Positions 43,858 to 53,398 of a DNA stretch of 64,000 nt are shown here, piece after piece. Under the pieces are notes generated by a model. The model was not told the origin of the DNA. It saw only the letters and a program-made list of their open reading frames with translations, and made no database searches. The DNA comes from Pseudomonas sp. Au-Pse12. Its GTDB lineage: Bacteria; Pseudomonadota; Gammaproteobacteria; Pseudomonadales; Pseudomonadaceae. How positions within the stretch are numbered: position 1 is the first letter of the stretch; every line of letters begins with the position of its first letter. Location of the stretch: assembly GCF_021341665.1 (NCBI RefSeq), contig NZ_JAJTTH010000005.1, positions 496,001 to 560,000 of the forward strand. The letters run 5' to 3'. The position numbers and the translations under genes were made by a program.

Positions 43858-44970
43858 CTAGCTGATATGCAGGATCAGGTACGCCAGCGCTCCGAGGCTC
43901 AACAGGCCTACTGGGACGACGGTGTAGAGCAAGGCCTTGGCATGTCCTGCGGTTCGCTGCAGATTGACTTGCAGGTCGTCGACCCGGGCGTCCTGCCTCA
44001 GTAAATGCTGGTGAATGGCTGCAAGCGTTTGCAAAGTGGATTCGTGCTGCGTACTGGCCTGGACTGCTTGCGTGCAGAGAGTGACTTGCACGCGCTGGTC
44101 CTGCTGGGCAATGGCCTGCTCCACAGAGGTGCGGCCCTTGCTGGCCAACACGGTGATCAGTGCTTCCAGGCGCTTCGTATGCTCCTTGCCGAGTTGTTGC
44201 AGTTGCTCGAGCAACTGATCGTTGCCCTCGCGAAGGACCGACTGGTTTGCTTCGCTCAGTGCCTTCAGTTGTGTTTGCGTGTCGAGTTGAAACGCCTGGT
44301 GATGGTCGTTCAGTTGCCCTTCGAGCTTTTGGCTGTGGGTGTTAAGAGCTTGCAGGGTCTGTTGGCCTAGCGTTTCGGCTTGAGTGCTCAGCGTCTCGAG
44401 CAGATGCTCCGCCCGGGTGACTGCAAGCGCCTCAGTGCTTTGCTGGGTATCTGCCAGTCCGGACATCTGCTCGAACAGCCGCTCATTGCTTTCGTGATGG
44501 GCTAGCCGGTTGGCGTCGTTCAGGGCGTGCAGTTGCGCTTGTGTATGGGCCTGGAAGGCCTGCTGCTGTTTACTTAAAAGGCCATCGAGCGCTTCGGTTT
44601 GGCTCGATAGCGCTTGTAGGGTTTGCTGACTGAACGCTTCCGTTTGGGCGCTCAGGGTCGTTGCCAGGTCGTTAGTTCGGGTGTGTGCCTGATGTTCGGC
44701 ATCGTGTTGGCCGTCCAGCAATGCTTGAAATTGTTCGTCGAGGGCAAGGCTGTTAGCGGGGTAGTGGCGATCGAGCGTTCGCTTGATCTTGCTTATCTGC
44801 GCCATCAGGCCGTCATGGCGGTCCTTGATCTCTTTGTCGAGCGGATACAGCGCACCGTCCAGCAGGGCAGTGAGTTCGTCTTTCAGTGGCGCGATCACGA
44901 TATCGTTGAGCAACTGTGCCATGTCTTGCCTGGCGGCTCGCATTTCGTCTTGAACTGTGTTGTCAGTCAC
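43858..44970 (-). CDS. Membrane-anchored coiled-coil protein with internal duplication (third gene of GTPase operon)
   Basis: 370 residues: N-terminal helical region (1-100), long Gln/Ala-rich coiled coil, and one C-terminal membrane helix (about 347-368, LLYTVVPVGLLSLGALAYLI). Residues about 102-188 and 190-275 are tandem copies offset by 88: QQTLQAL at 115 and 203, QAFQAHTQAQLHAL at 137 against QAFQLDTQTQLKAL at 225. The tail anchor would leave the coiled coil in the cytoplasm. GTG 44970 overlaps the upstream GTPase stop (GTGA). No known family; it may be a scaffold or effector for the GTPases. Confidence 0.82.
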   Translation of the reverse strand: MTDNTVQDEMRAARQDMAQLLNDIVIAPLKDELTALLDGALYPLDKEIKDRHDGLMAQISKIKRTLDRHYPANSLALDEQFQALLDGQHDAEHQAHTRTNDLATTLSAQTEAFSQQTLQALSSQTEALDGLLSKQQQAFQAHTQAQLHALNDANRLAHHESNERLFEQMSGLADTQQSTEALAVTRAEHLLETLSTQAETLGQQTLQALNTHSQKLEGQLNDHHQAFQLDTQTQLKALSEANQSVLREGNDQLLEQLQQLGKEHTKRLEALITVLASKGRTSVEQAIAQQDQRVQVTLCTQAVQASTQHESTLQTLAAIHQHLLRQDARVDDLQVNLQRTAGHAKALLYTVVPVGLLSLGALAYLILHIS

Positions 44971-46904
44971 GTCGAGGGTTTTCCGGCGTAGAGTTTTTCC
45001 GCTTCGTTGATCAGCAAATGGGTATTCAGCACGGCCAGGAATTTGTCCATAGCGGTTGAGCCCTTGGCGATACCTGTCTTGACGGTTTGGAGGGCTTGTA
45101 CGAAGGCGTCATTAACCCGTCGCTCAAAGTGTTCGGCGATTTGCAGCGAGTTGGTCATCCTGGCCAGATTTGCATCCAGTTCTGACTGTAGTTTCGCAAG
45201 GGTGTCCTGGTGGTCGTGTAGTTGTTGCAGCTTTTCTGCCACGTTTCGCTTCTGTGTTTTGAGCGCGTGCACGGTCTTCTCGATTTTCTCGGCTTGCGCG
45301 CGGAAGCCGTCAATGAAGCTTTGATGGGCAAGTGATGCATGGCGTTGCTGACTTTTACGAAAAGCCATGTCCAGCACTATCCTGTCGTTTTCGAAGTTCG
45401 ACGACCAGAAGTAGCTGTCTCTGCTGTAGTCATCCAGGACATAGGCGATAGCGTGGAAGTCTTTGTCATCGAAGGTGATGCGAGGCAACCGGTCAACACA
45501 TTCGCTTAAAGGCGCCTTCAGATGATCTGCAGCCACACGCTCAAATAGTTCATTGAAGATGTCTGTCCAACCCTGGCACCGTTGTTTCAGACGCTCTTTT
45601 TCCTCTTCAAGTGCCTCTTGCAGCGCTGACACGGTTTCGGAGTCTACCTTGACCGGCGAGCCTTCGAATAATGATTCAAACAGCGTCTTGCACTCGGTGT
45701 GCACTAACTTGGACAGAACGGCACCCAGCTGCTTTTGAGTCGTGTGTTGCTCGTCGAGGCTTGTTTGGTGATCTTCAAGCATCTCTAACCAGGGACTATC
45801 GGACAGCGTCGGGTAGTGCTTGCCCAGTTGTTTTTTCAACACCACCAGTTCTTCATCCAACTCTGCCTTGCGCTCTTCGTAGCGCGCTCGGAACACCGAA
45901 ATTTGACCCTGTACGACGCTATCCAGTTGAAAGGCCGCGAACAACCGCGAGAACGGTCCGGACGCATCTTTGATGTCGGTAATCAGTTGCTGTCTGAATT
46001 CACTGACCACCGGTGCAATGTGCGCATAGTACTCAGGGTCGGTGTTGGCCAGATCACGAGCGGAATCGCCCAGTTCAAGCACATACAGATTGTCGGCAAA
46101 GCGTGAAGGGATTTTTAGTTCGAGAGTTTCGATCTCGCTGATCATTGCTAGACGTACTTCATGTACGTCGAGCGGAGTATTGAGGAAGCGCTTGCGCACG
46201 CTACTGAGGGAGAAACAAGAAGTCACTACCACGCGAAAACGTACTGGCTGGCTTGCCCAGTGAGCCAGTTCCTCGATCCGCAGGTTTTCCGGTCGAAGGA
46301 AGCCCAGGCTGCTGGCTTGGGTCACTAGTAGCACCAGGTCCGCCACGGTGGCATAACGACGAGCGAGCTGTTCTACCAGTTGTTGTTCGTTTCGGTTGCG
46401 TGCGTCCAATCCGGGCAAGTCGATCAGCTTGACGTCCACGTCCAGCGCATTGCCAGACTCGGCCGGGAACAACCGGTCGGGGATGAGGATATCGGTCAGG
46501 TCTGTATTCTGCCGGCTGCCTTGCTCGACTGTGCGGCGAATATCGGCCAGTGCCTGAGTAGCCTGTGCCTCGTCCATTGGCTGGTCACCCCCGATGTACC
46601 AGTTGTCATCGGGCGCACGACCGTAGCGTAGCGGCATGGCCGTGGCAGACTTGCCCACGGCTTGGCCGCCACGCAGCACACGGGCCACTTCGTCGTGAGT
46701 GCTCGACGCTAGCCCAAGCAGGTCGAGAATGAGGGTGGTCTTGCCGACTTGCGTCGCACCATAGACCACCACCGTCACTTGGTCGGAGCGCCTGACCTGA
46801 TTACTGACCTCCGGCGCCAGTTCGTGAACAAACCGGTCGAAGGCTTGCAATGCCCAATCGTGACGTTGTCGATGGCGCTCAAGCCAGGTAGCGGGAATGG
46901 GCAC
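44967..46904 (-). CDS. Dynamin-like GTPase (second gene of GTPase operon)
   Basis: About 645 residues from GTG 46904, which has a GAGA upstream and overlaps the previous gene by 26 bases; ATG 46970 is possible. P-loop VVVYGATQVGKTT (about 49-57), switch I Thr in GKSATAMPLRYG, G3 motif VKLIDLPGLDARN (about 162-168) and no classical G4 (N/TKxD). The long C-terminal half is helical and coiled-coil, as in bacterial dynamin-like proteins, with no membrane helix. It lies between a second P-loop NTPase and the coiled-coil anchor protein with overlaps on both sides, so the three are probably one complex. Confidence 0.85.
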   Translation of the reverse strand: MPIPATWLERHRQRHDWALQAFDRFVHELAPEVSNQVRRSDQVTVVVYGATQVGKTTLILDLLGLASSTHDEVARVLRGGQAVGKSATAMPLRYGRAPDDNWYIGGDQPMDEAQATQALADIRRTVEQGSRQNTDLTDILIPDRLFPAESGNALDVDVKLIDLPGLDARNRNEQQLVEQLARRYATVADLVLLVTQASSLGFLRPENLRIEELAHWASQPVRFRVVVTSCFSLSSVRKRFLNTPLDVHEVRLAMISEIETLELKIPSRFADNLYVLELGDSARDLANTDPEYYAHIAPVVSEFRQQLITDIKDASGPFSRLFAAFQLDSVVQGQISVFRARYEERKAELDEELVVLKKQLGKHYPTLSDSPWLEMLEDHQTSLDEQHTTQKQLGAVLSKLVHTECKTLFESLFEGSPVKVDSETVSALQEALEEEKERLKQRCQGWTDIFNELFERVAADHLKAPLSECVDRLPRITFDDKDFHAIAYVLDDYSRDSYFWSSNFENDRIVLDMAFRKSQQRHASLAHQSFIDGFRAQAEKIEKTVHALKTQKRNVAEKLQQLHDHQDTLAKLQSELDANLARMTNSLQIAEHFERRVNDAFVQALQTVKTGIAKGSTAMDKFLAVLNTHLLINEAEKLYAGKPST

Positions 46905-48987
46905 GGTCGATCTCGGTTTCCAGATTGCGCCGCGAAACCTCCAGAGCCCGCAGTGACCGGGCCAGCGCATCGCGTTCGGCGAACTGGTCAATGTCAACGC
47001 CGTAGGCAAGGCTCAGATTGCGCTGGATACGTGCCTCTATCGTCTCCATCAGTTCGTCATAGTGCTCAAGACTGGTCTCGACCAAGTGATCTTTGAAGCG
47101 CTCGATGCTGGCGCCGATGAAGTTTCGTTTGCCTACATCGTAGTGATGCACCGAGCTGGCCGCTTTGTAGCCAATGAACCCAAGCCCCAACATGCCGGTT
47201 GCGGCCATCGATAAGGTGGCGCCAAGGCCAGTGGCTGCGCCCCCGGCCAGCGCGGGAATCACGTCGAAGCTTCCGTCAATGGCTAAATCCACGGCAGTGA
47301 TTGCAAGCAGGGCACGGATGGCTTGCTGGGCACCTTGGGTAAACTTGGGCAGCGTTTCGCCAATGTCTTTGGCGAGCTGGACGGGGTCGTAGTTCACCAG
47401 TTGCGAGGTGTCTATGACGCCGCGCCGGCACAGTGCGATGCCCTGGCTCATGCGCAGGTATTCCATGGTCAGCGCTGGTAGGTATTGTAGGGCAGTATTG
47501 AACTGCTGGGTTCGAGTGGTGCCGGTGTCGAGATGATTTTCGCTGGAGGTCTCGTTGAGCAGCAGGCAAACGTGTTTTTGAAGTAACTGCGGGTCGACCC
47601 TGTTGCTCAAGGGGGAGATGGCTCCACCATCGGCTTTTTCGTAACCGAGGTACTGCCCAGGCCGATCTTCATTGCGCAGGCTTAACAGGGCCTGGGGGTC
47701 GAGATGCTCTTTGGGGGCATGGCCCAGTGCGAGCAGGTCGTTGGCAACGTGGGTCAACGCAAGATAGGTGGCATCAACGGGGGTTTGGCCGGCCTGGTTT
47801 TCCCAGTGTAGATTGATGCGATCGATAAAGCGTTGCTCGGTTTCGCTGGCATTGAGCAGGAAGAAGTCCTTGGCGGTCCGTAGTTTGTTGCCCCAGCCTT
47901 CTTCCTCGTCGCCGTAGGCTTTTTTGGCGCTGACCGTGGCTTGAAGTGCATATTGGTCAACGTAATGGTGCAAGGACTTCTGATACTTTTTGCGGTAGCT
48001 GACGACTGACTGGCGGAATTTGTTAAGGATGGAGTCAATCAGTGCGTCCTGGGCGCTGGAGCGTGCGCCGGCGTCTTCGACCAAAGATTCGAGCAAGGTC
48101 ACAGCGGCTTCCAGTTCCAACTCTACGATGGAACGCAGATCCGTCAGGCGCTGGTGGTGAATGCTTTCAGGCACCTGGGCGTATTTGGCCAGCGCTTCGA
48201 TCAGTTGTGGAACCCAGTGCGCGCGGTACTCTTCGCCACGCCCGACGCACAGGATGCGATCCAGTTCCTCGGCAGGTACTTCGCAGGCTTCCGCGGCCGA
48301 AAGGCGCAGCGTGTCACGCTCATCGTCGCTTTTACCTTCGGTACGGCCGATGGTAATGATCGGTTGGCGGCCCTGAAGGGCGTTTTCCAACATGTCGATC
48401 AGTACTTCGTTAGTTGCGTTAGTCGCCAGGGCATTGGCGTTGGTGACCATGATGCTGCCCATAGCATGCTTGAGCGTGTCGCGCATCTCCTCCTGCCACA
48501 GGCTGTTGGTACGGCTTAGCCGTTCGTATCCAGGCAGCAGCAAAAAGCCGAAGCCATCACTGAAGTGGCGGCGGGGCACATACAAACGCAGCAGCAGGAA
48601 ACGTTCACCGGTAGAGAAACTGCGCAGTTCCTTTGCCAGTGTCTCCTGGTTGATCTCATGTTCTTCGCCGTACTCATCCACGCCACGGGCGTAGGGTGCT
48701 TCACAGTCTCGCTCGAGGATAAACAGCGGGCGACATTCGCCACGGCCCGGATTGTCCTGCAGCCAATCATCCAGACCGTAGAGTTCACGTAGCAAGTGGG
48801 TTTTGCCGGCGCCTTGGGTGCCGCCTACGCAAATGAAATAAGTCGAGTGCATTTCGCGAATGACTAGCAACTTGCGTAACACCGCGCGAATTTTTTCGCG
48901 CTCGGCGTTGGTGCGGTCGAATTGCACGGCGATGTTGAGGATTTGCCGCAGTGCTTCCTTGACCGGGTCGATAAGGGTGGCGTACAT
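46879..48987 (-). CDS. P-loop GTPase with C-terminal hydrophobic segment (first gene of GTPase operon)
   Basis: 702 residues from ATG 48987, which has AAGGAG 11 bases upstream. P-loop FICVGGTQGAGKTHLL (about 55-63). The G3 position reads FLLLPGYE, where the usual Asp is lost, so the hydrolysis mechanism may be altered. A hydrophobic Gly/Ala-rich segment at about 559-612 (ALAGGAATGLGATLSMAATG, then MLGLGFIGYKA) could form a membrane hairpin, as in dynamin-like paddles. Helical elsewhere. No match to a named system could be made by eye; LeoA/LeoBC-type dynamins (Eleos defence) are the nearest in concept. Confidence 0.83.
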   Translation of the reverse strand: MYATLIDPVKEALRQILNIAVQFDRTNAEREKIRAVLRKLLVIREMHSTYFICVGGTQGAGKTHLLRELYGLDDWLQDNPGRGECRPLFILERDCEAPYARGVDEYGEEHEINQETLAKELRSFSTGERFLLLRLYVPRRHFSDGFGFLLLPGYERLSRTNSLWQEEMRDTLKHAMGSIMVTNANALATNATNEVLIDMLENALQGRQPIITIGRTEGKSDDERDTLRLSAAEACEVPAEELDRILCVGRGEEYRAHWVPQLIEALAKYAQVPESIHHQRLTDLRSIVELELEAAVTLLESLVEDAGARSSAQDALIDSILNKFRQSVVSYRKKYQKSLHHYVDQYALQATVSAKKAYGDEEEGWGNKLRTAKDFFLLNASETEQRFIDRINLHWENQAGQTPVDATYLALTHVANDLLALGHAPKEHLDPQALLSLRNEDRPGQYLGYEKADGGAISPLSNRVDPQLLQKHVCLLLNETSSENHLDTGTTRTQQFNTALQYLPALTMEYLRMSQGIALCRRGVIDTSQLVNYDPVQLAKDIGETLPKFTQGAQQAIRALLAITAVDLAIDGSFDVIPALAGGAATGLGATLSMAATGMLGLGFIGYKAASSVHHYDVGKRNFIGASIERFKDHLVETSLEHYDELMETIEARIQRNLSLAYGVDIDQFAERDALARSLRALEVSRRNLETEIDRAHSRYLA

Positions 48988-49090
48988 GCCGGAACTCCTT
49001 GTTAAACGGTACTTGGCGAGTGTGGCCAAGCCCTGACGAAGCCTTGAGGCGAATCTGGCTACGCCGCAGAAAAATGGTTCGCGAATATAT

Positions 49091-49125
49091 CGACCGCCTA
49101 ACGGAAATGTTTAGCGGTCGTTTTC
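49091..49125 (+). terminator. Terminator-like hairpin upstream of the GTPase operon
   Basis: Arms CGACCGCCTAA / TTAGCGGTCG (one bulge), 9-base loop, then T4 on the plus strand. It lies in the presumed promoter region of the minus-strand operon, so it may instead be a regulatory structure. Confidence 0.4.
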
Positions 49126-49197
49126 ACGACAATGATTGCGTACTGGTTGGCGGTGCGCCAATACTGGACTGCCCCCGGAAAGGTAGACATCCCCGGC

Positions 49198-49850
49198 CTA
49201 TTTATAGGCATGTGAGCCGGGTTGCTTACTGATCAGTTTCATCTTGCTCATCAGCTTGCGCACCTTGAACCGCCCAATATTTATGCCGTTCTCTCGCATC
49301 ATGCATATGATAGTTCGGCTGCCCGCCGCGCTGCGGCTTTGGGTGAACAGCTCGTTCACACGGCAGCGCAAAATCAGCCGCTCAATGTTCGGAAATCGAC
49401 GCTTGCGGCAGTGCGCGTAATAGCAAGATCGGGTGACTTCAAATACCGAGCACAACAGATCAACAGGTTCTTCAGGGTAAAGCTGATCAATTAACGCGAA
49501 CGCTCGTATTCTTCAGTCATCAAGAGCGTGGTGGCCTTTCTTAGGATCGATTATTCCCATTCCAGCCGATTGATTCGGGCTTCCAGTTCCTGATTTTTTT
49601 TGCTGCTCGGGCGTCAACACTTTGCTTTACGGAGTCACTCCATTGCGCTCTTGCTGAAGCTGGTTAACCCAGCGACGTAGCGCAGATGCGACAACTCCAA
49701 GTGAATGACAGGCTTCGATGTAGCATAGCCTTGATCAAGTACGAGGCCTGCGGCCTCTCGTTTGAATTCAGCGGAAAAGGAACGACGTTGTGTGGTCATC
49801 AGACACCTCTATCTGGTGAGCATTCTCGCCTAAATGGGTGTCCGGAATCA
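49198..49850 (-). mobile_element. IS3-family insertion sequence remnant (orfA plus 5' part of orfB)
   Basis: Reading leftward from a terminus TGATTCCGGACACC (end at 49850), orfA begins MTTQRRSFSAEFKREAAGL, then breaks into several frames (further pieces PEQQK, LEARINRLE). orfB follows (LYPEEPVDLLCSVFEVT, ELFTQSRSAAGSRTI, GRFKVRKLMSK, ending KQPGSHAYK) and stops, lacking the DDE core. The other end is not found; a different IS-like end, TGGACTGCCCCCGG, lies at about 49171. Inactive. Confidence 0.85.
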
Positions 49851-49952
49851 TTAGACCGCTACAGTTCAAGGTCGCGTCAGTCAATGTTGATGCGGACATG
49901 TGTGTGGTTTAGGTGATTTATAGGTTGAGGCCCCTAGGTCGGGGCCTCAAGC

Positions 49953-51038
49953 TTATATCTCCTTCATGGCAGAATAAACCACATCCGCTATGACTCTGTG
50001 AGCATAATCATTCGGGCTATGAAGGCCATTTGCTGTTAAGTCGTAAAATCTCTTATTTTTATTTACTCGATCCCATGCTGAAGTTAGATCGATCGCCATT
50101 ACGTTGTCGTTTTCAATTGCAATGTCTTTTAATGCGGCTGCATATTTATTGAAATAGTCGTGGTTATGGATTTTAGATTTAGGGTTGGGTCTGATAGGAC
50201 TTATCAATATAAATTGAGTGTCATGATTTTTTAGCCTTACTTTTTTAATTATACTCTCTAGGTTGGCCTTGTACTTGGTAGGGGTAATGTTGTTGCTGTC
50301 GTTCATGCCAAATGCGAGAACGATAATGTCGGATTTTTTGTCGTTTAGTTTTGTATCTATCCACCAACTAGCATTTAGGGAGCTAATTTCAGGTACGGAA
50401 TTGTTTCTGTACATGAACCTGCCGGGAGAGTTTTTTTCAAGTGTCGACATTACAAGGTTTACGTATCCGTGCGTAGTGTCGGATCCATAACTAATTGAGT
50501 CTCCAAAAAAAGTCAGTCTCATTTTTTTTATTTCTTTTGGTTTTTTAATGAAGCCGACTTTCTTTATATGGTAAAAATCTTCTTTCTTGTAAGTTACTGC
50601 ATACTGGTATCGTTTGAATTCATTGGAAACCTTGACCCCGTATGTGCTCATTTCTGACCATGAAGGTTCAAGAAATCCTGCCGGAGCTTCATTGATTTTG
50701 GAGCCTGGGAGAATCAGTATCCCGCTTTGAGTAATGGAGTAGTCTTTTTCATTTTCAAATATTTCACCCGTTGATGGGTTGTACACAGAAATTACTTTCT
50801 TCGGCTGGAATGCTGTTTTGTAGAGTTTGGGGAATTCTTCGCTTACAAAGAATGTCTCTCCAATAATTATCTCGCCCTCAAGAGGTGGGCTTTCCATAAA
50901 TTCAGAAGTTGACAGGCTAGGGTTGCAGTATTTTGTGTTGCATGTTTCGTATTCTCTCCCTTTTGTAACATCCTCTGCATTGGAGTTTGAACAGAAGGAG
51001 GCAAGTGTGGATAAAAAAATTAAATGCGTAATTCTCAT
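49953..51038 (-). CDS. SGNH/GDSL hydrolase family protein, exported
   Basis: 361 residues. N-terminal signal (MRITHLIFLSTLASFCSNSNA), a beta-rich region (about 40-170), and a C-terminal SGNH domain with block I RLTFFGDSISYGSD (Ser nucleophile), block III FGMNDSNN and a block V reading TANGLHSPNDYAH, in which Asn stands where the usual Asp of the Asp-x-x-His pair is expected. Such proteins are often esterases or deacetylases of polysaccharides. Base composition is far more AT-rich than the core genome, which suggests transfer. It sits between two IS3 remnants. Confidence 0.82.
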   Translation of the reverse strand: MRITHLIFLSTLASFCSNSNAEDVTKGREYETCNTKYCNPSLSTSEFMESPPLEGEIIIGETFFVSEEFPKLYKTAFQPKKVISVYNPSTGEIFENEKDYSITQSGILILPGSKINEAPAGFLEPSWSEMSTYGVKVSNEFKRYQYAVTYKKEDFYHIKKVGFIKKPKEIKKMRLTFFGDSISYGSDTTHGYVNLVMSTLEKNSPGRFMYRNNSVPEISSLNASWWIDTKLNDKKSDIIVLAFGMNDSNNITPTKYKANLESIIKKVRLKNHDTQFILISPIRPNPKSKIHNHDYFNKYAAALKDIAIENDNVMAIDLTSAWDRVNKNKRFYDLTANGLHSPNDYAHRVIADVVYSAMKEI

Positions 51039-51217
51039 GTTTGGCCTATTAATAAATAGATGGTTGGAGAATGATTCACTTGTCTTTGTGAGTGCAAAGC
51101 TGCAGTAATTCTATCAGGTTTGTCAATTTTTCGGTGGTTGGTGAGCTCTAAATTATTCGAAAACAAAAAACTATAATCAAGCCGTAGTCGCTTAAGATCC
51201 TGAATCGTCCGTATTCT

Positions 51218-52290
51218 CTAGACACCTAGCAAGCTCATTACGTAGCGTTTTTCAAACTCTACCGGTGACAGCTGACTGTTGAAACCATTGCGGCGTTTTG
51301 CGTTGTAGAACATCTCGATGTAATCGAACACAACACTACGAGCGTCTTGCCGCGAGATGTAGATTTTCCGCTTGATCCGTTCCCGTTTCAAAAGCTGGAA
51401 AAAGCTCTCGACCACGGCGTTGTCATGACAGTTGCCTCGGCGACTCATGCTGGTAACCAAATTGGTTACCTCCGAAAAACTGCGCCAATCGGAGCTGCTG
51501 TACTGGCTGCCTTGGTCGGAATGAACCATCACCTCTTGCTTCGATTTACGCTTCTAAACCGCCATCAACAACGCGTCAATAGCTAAATCACTGGTCATCT
51601 GCGACTTCATTGACCAGCCAACGACCTGACGAGAAAACAGATGCAACACCACAGCCAGCCTTCATGCGTGCGAATGTAGATGATGTCGGTAACCCAAACT
51701 TTGTTGGGTTCTACGACATCAAACTGGCGCTTCAGCAAATTGGGTGAGGCGACCGCTAGCTTACCGCCTTACTTGCCAAGGCGTCGTCGATAACCTGTCT
51801 GAGAGCGCTGGCCTTCAAGGCGAATTAGCCTCGCCACACGATGCCGGCCACAGTCTTCACCAACCTCGGGCAGATCGTTCTGGACTTTGCGATACCCATA
51901 TACGCTGCCGCTCTCCAGCCATGAGTGCTTGATCAAGCCGAGCAGTCGCTGGTTGTCTTTGGCGCGTACAGATTGCGGCTCGAACAGCTAGGCGTAATAA
52001 CCGCTGGGATGTACTTTAAGCATCAGGCAAAGCCGTCGAATCGAATAGTCGCCCGCGCGCTGCTTGATAAAGGCGTACTTCAGACGCACTCTTTGGCAAA
52101 GTACGCGGCGGTCTTTTTAATATGTCTCGCTCTTCAGTGGCGCGCTTGAGTTTCGCTCGCAAACGACACAGTTCATCGTCCTACTGTCGTTCTTCCTACG
52201 GTTTGCTGTAGCGCTTTATACATTGAAACACTAAGGCGGGCCGCCACATTACTTTGAAACCTGACTTGAAGTCGTCTGAGGCTGTGCTGA
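51218..52290 (-). mobile_element. Second IS3-family element, degenerate transposase
   Basis: The C-terminal DDE part is intact in 51218-51532 (VHSDQGSQYSSSDWRSF, GNCHDNAVVESFFQLLKRE, FNSQLSPVEFEKRYVMSL). Further right, pieces of orfB follow in mixed frames with stops: VWVTDIIYIRTHEGWL, FSRQVVGWSMKSQMTSD, a stop after LLMAV, YGYRKVQNDLPEVGEDCG, and QRAGDYSIRRLCLMLKVHPSGYYA; orfA remains (KRLKRATEERDIL) reach about 52190. The exact ends are not defined. Confidence 0.82.
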
Positions 52291-53114
52291 AAAGCTCTTC
52301 CCATACGTGGCTCTTGGCAAAGCAGAAGCCATTTGTAATGATTTTATTTTCCAGTAATATTAAAAGACGGTAAGTGTCTTTTGAGATAAGTGCCTACTGA
52401 AGTTTGCTGTTCGGTTGAAAAGAAAATCCTGTGTTCCCTGGGTTTATGTAGTGTTTAAAAATTTGAGAATTATTGGTGTTGCTAATGTTGTGGGTCTTGT
52501 TTAATTGGGAAGATTGGGAGTCTTTCGTGATGGTTTATCCAATTTCAGCTGTTTGTTTGGGTTGGGACGCTTATCACAATCTTGATCGTTCATTTTCGTG
52601 GTTATATTCCAATGTTTTGGGCCAACGTCTTGGCGGGTGGGATTGCGGGTGGGGTGGCTATGCAGGTTTGTATGATGACTGCGCCTTTATAAGGATTACC
52701 GTGAGAACGTTCGGTAGTCGGAAGTTCAGGAACGTTTACAGCGACAACGGGAGTCATCAGATGTTGATGTGCGTCCTGTCGAATTGGCAGGCGGGGTAGC
52801 TGGGTTGGAGTCAGTGAAAGTCTTTATGGTACTGATTTTATACTGGGCAGATTCTAAATGATTCCGAGAGAGTTTTCGGCGGTCAGCTATATAAATAGCT
52901 CTTGCAGGTTCAATAAGTATCGTAGGCTGTTGACAGTAAATTACTGTAAGCGATTCTGATAAATGTCTTGGATAAGTTTCAGGTTGTTCAGGAAATCGAT
53001 AAAGAAAAATTATCAAGTGTGTCTCGCGAAAGTTTGTTTTTTTACACTTAGATTTTATCTCCAATCAAATTTAACCCTGTCTACCCCCCCATAAGCCTTG
53101 TCGACGAGCAGCGT
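52291..53114. other. AT-rich stretch without supported genes
   Basis: Frames of 108 and 112 residues exist on the two strands but show no fold pattern, poor codon use and no ribosome site. Probably decayed accessory DNA. Confidence 0.6.
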
Positions 53115-53327
53115 TTGTCGACCCCATTGCGCAACCTGCAGACATTCAGCGGCAAGCCTGAAGCGCTGACGACGATCAAGCCCAAGCTAGGTTATGCCGC
53201 GGGGGTGGAAGTAACTGCCCCAAAAACGCTTCCGGAGAGCGTCAGCGCCGATATGAGCGCACCCATCGTCGCGAAAGGCCTCGGTGCCTTGAACATCACA
53301 TCGATCGATTCCCTGACTGACGCGTAG
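53087..53327 (+). pseudogene. C-terminal fragment of an unrecognised protein
   Basis: An open frame beginning after a stop at 53090 reads VDEQRLSTPLRNLQTFSG, then KLGYAAGVEVTAPKTLPESV and ends NITSIDSLTDA. Composition is typical of the host (unlike the AT-rich stretch before it), and no start codon or ribosome site precedes it. It looks like the tail of a longer gene whose 5' part was lost at the island border. Confidence 0.45.
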
Positions 53328-53398
53328 CGCCAGACGCTGATCCCCATCATTTTAGGCAAATGAGCTTGTCTTTTCGGCGTGACGGCGAGGCGCAGCGT

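Noticed and set aside
52473..52799. 108-residue frame in the AT-rich stretch
   Set aside because: No ribosome site, no recognisable pattern, and many Trp/Cys codons from AT- and G-rich sequence; not supported as a gene.
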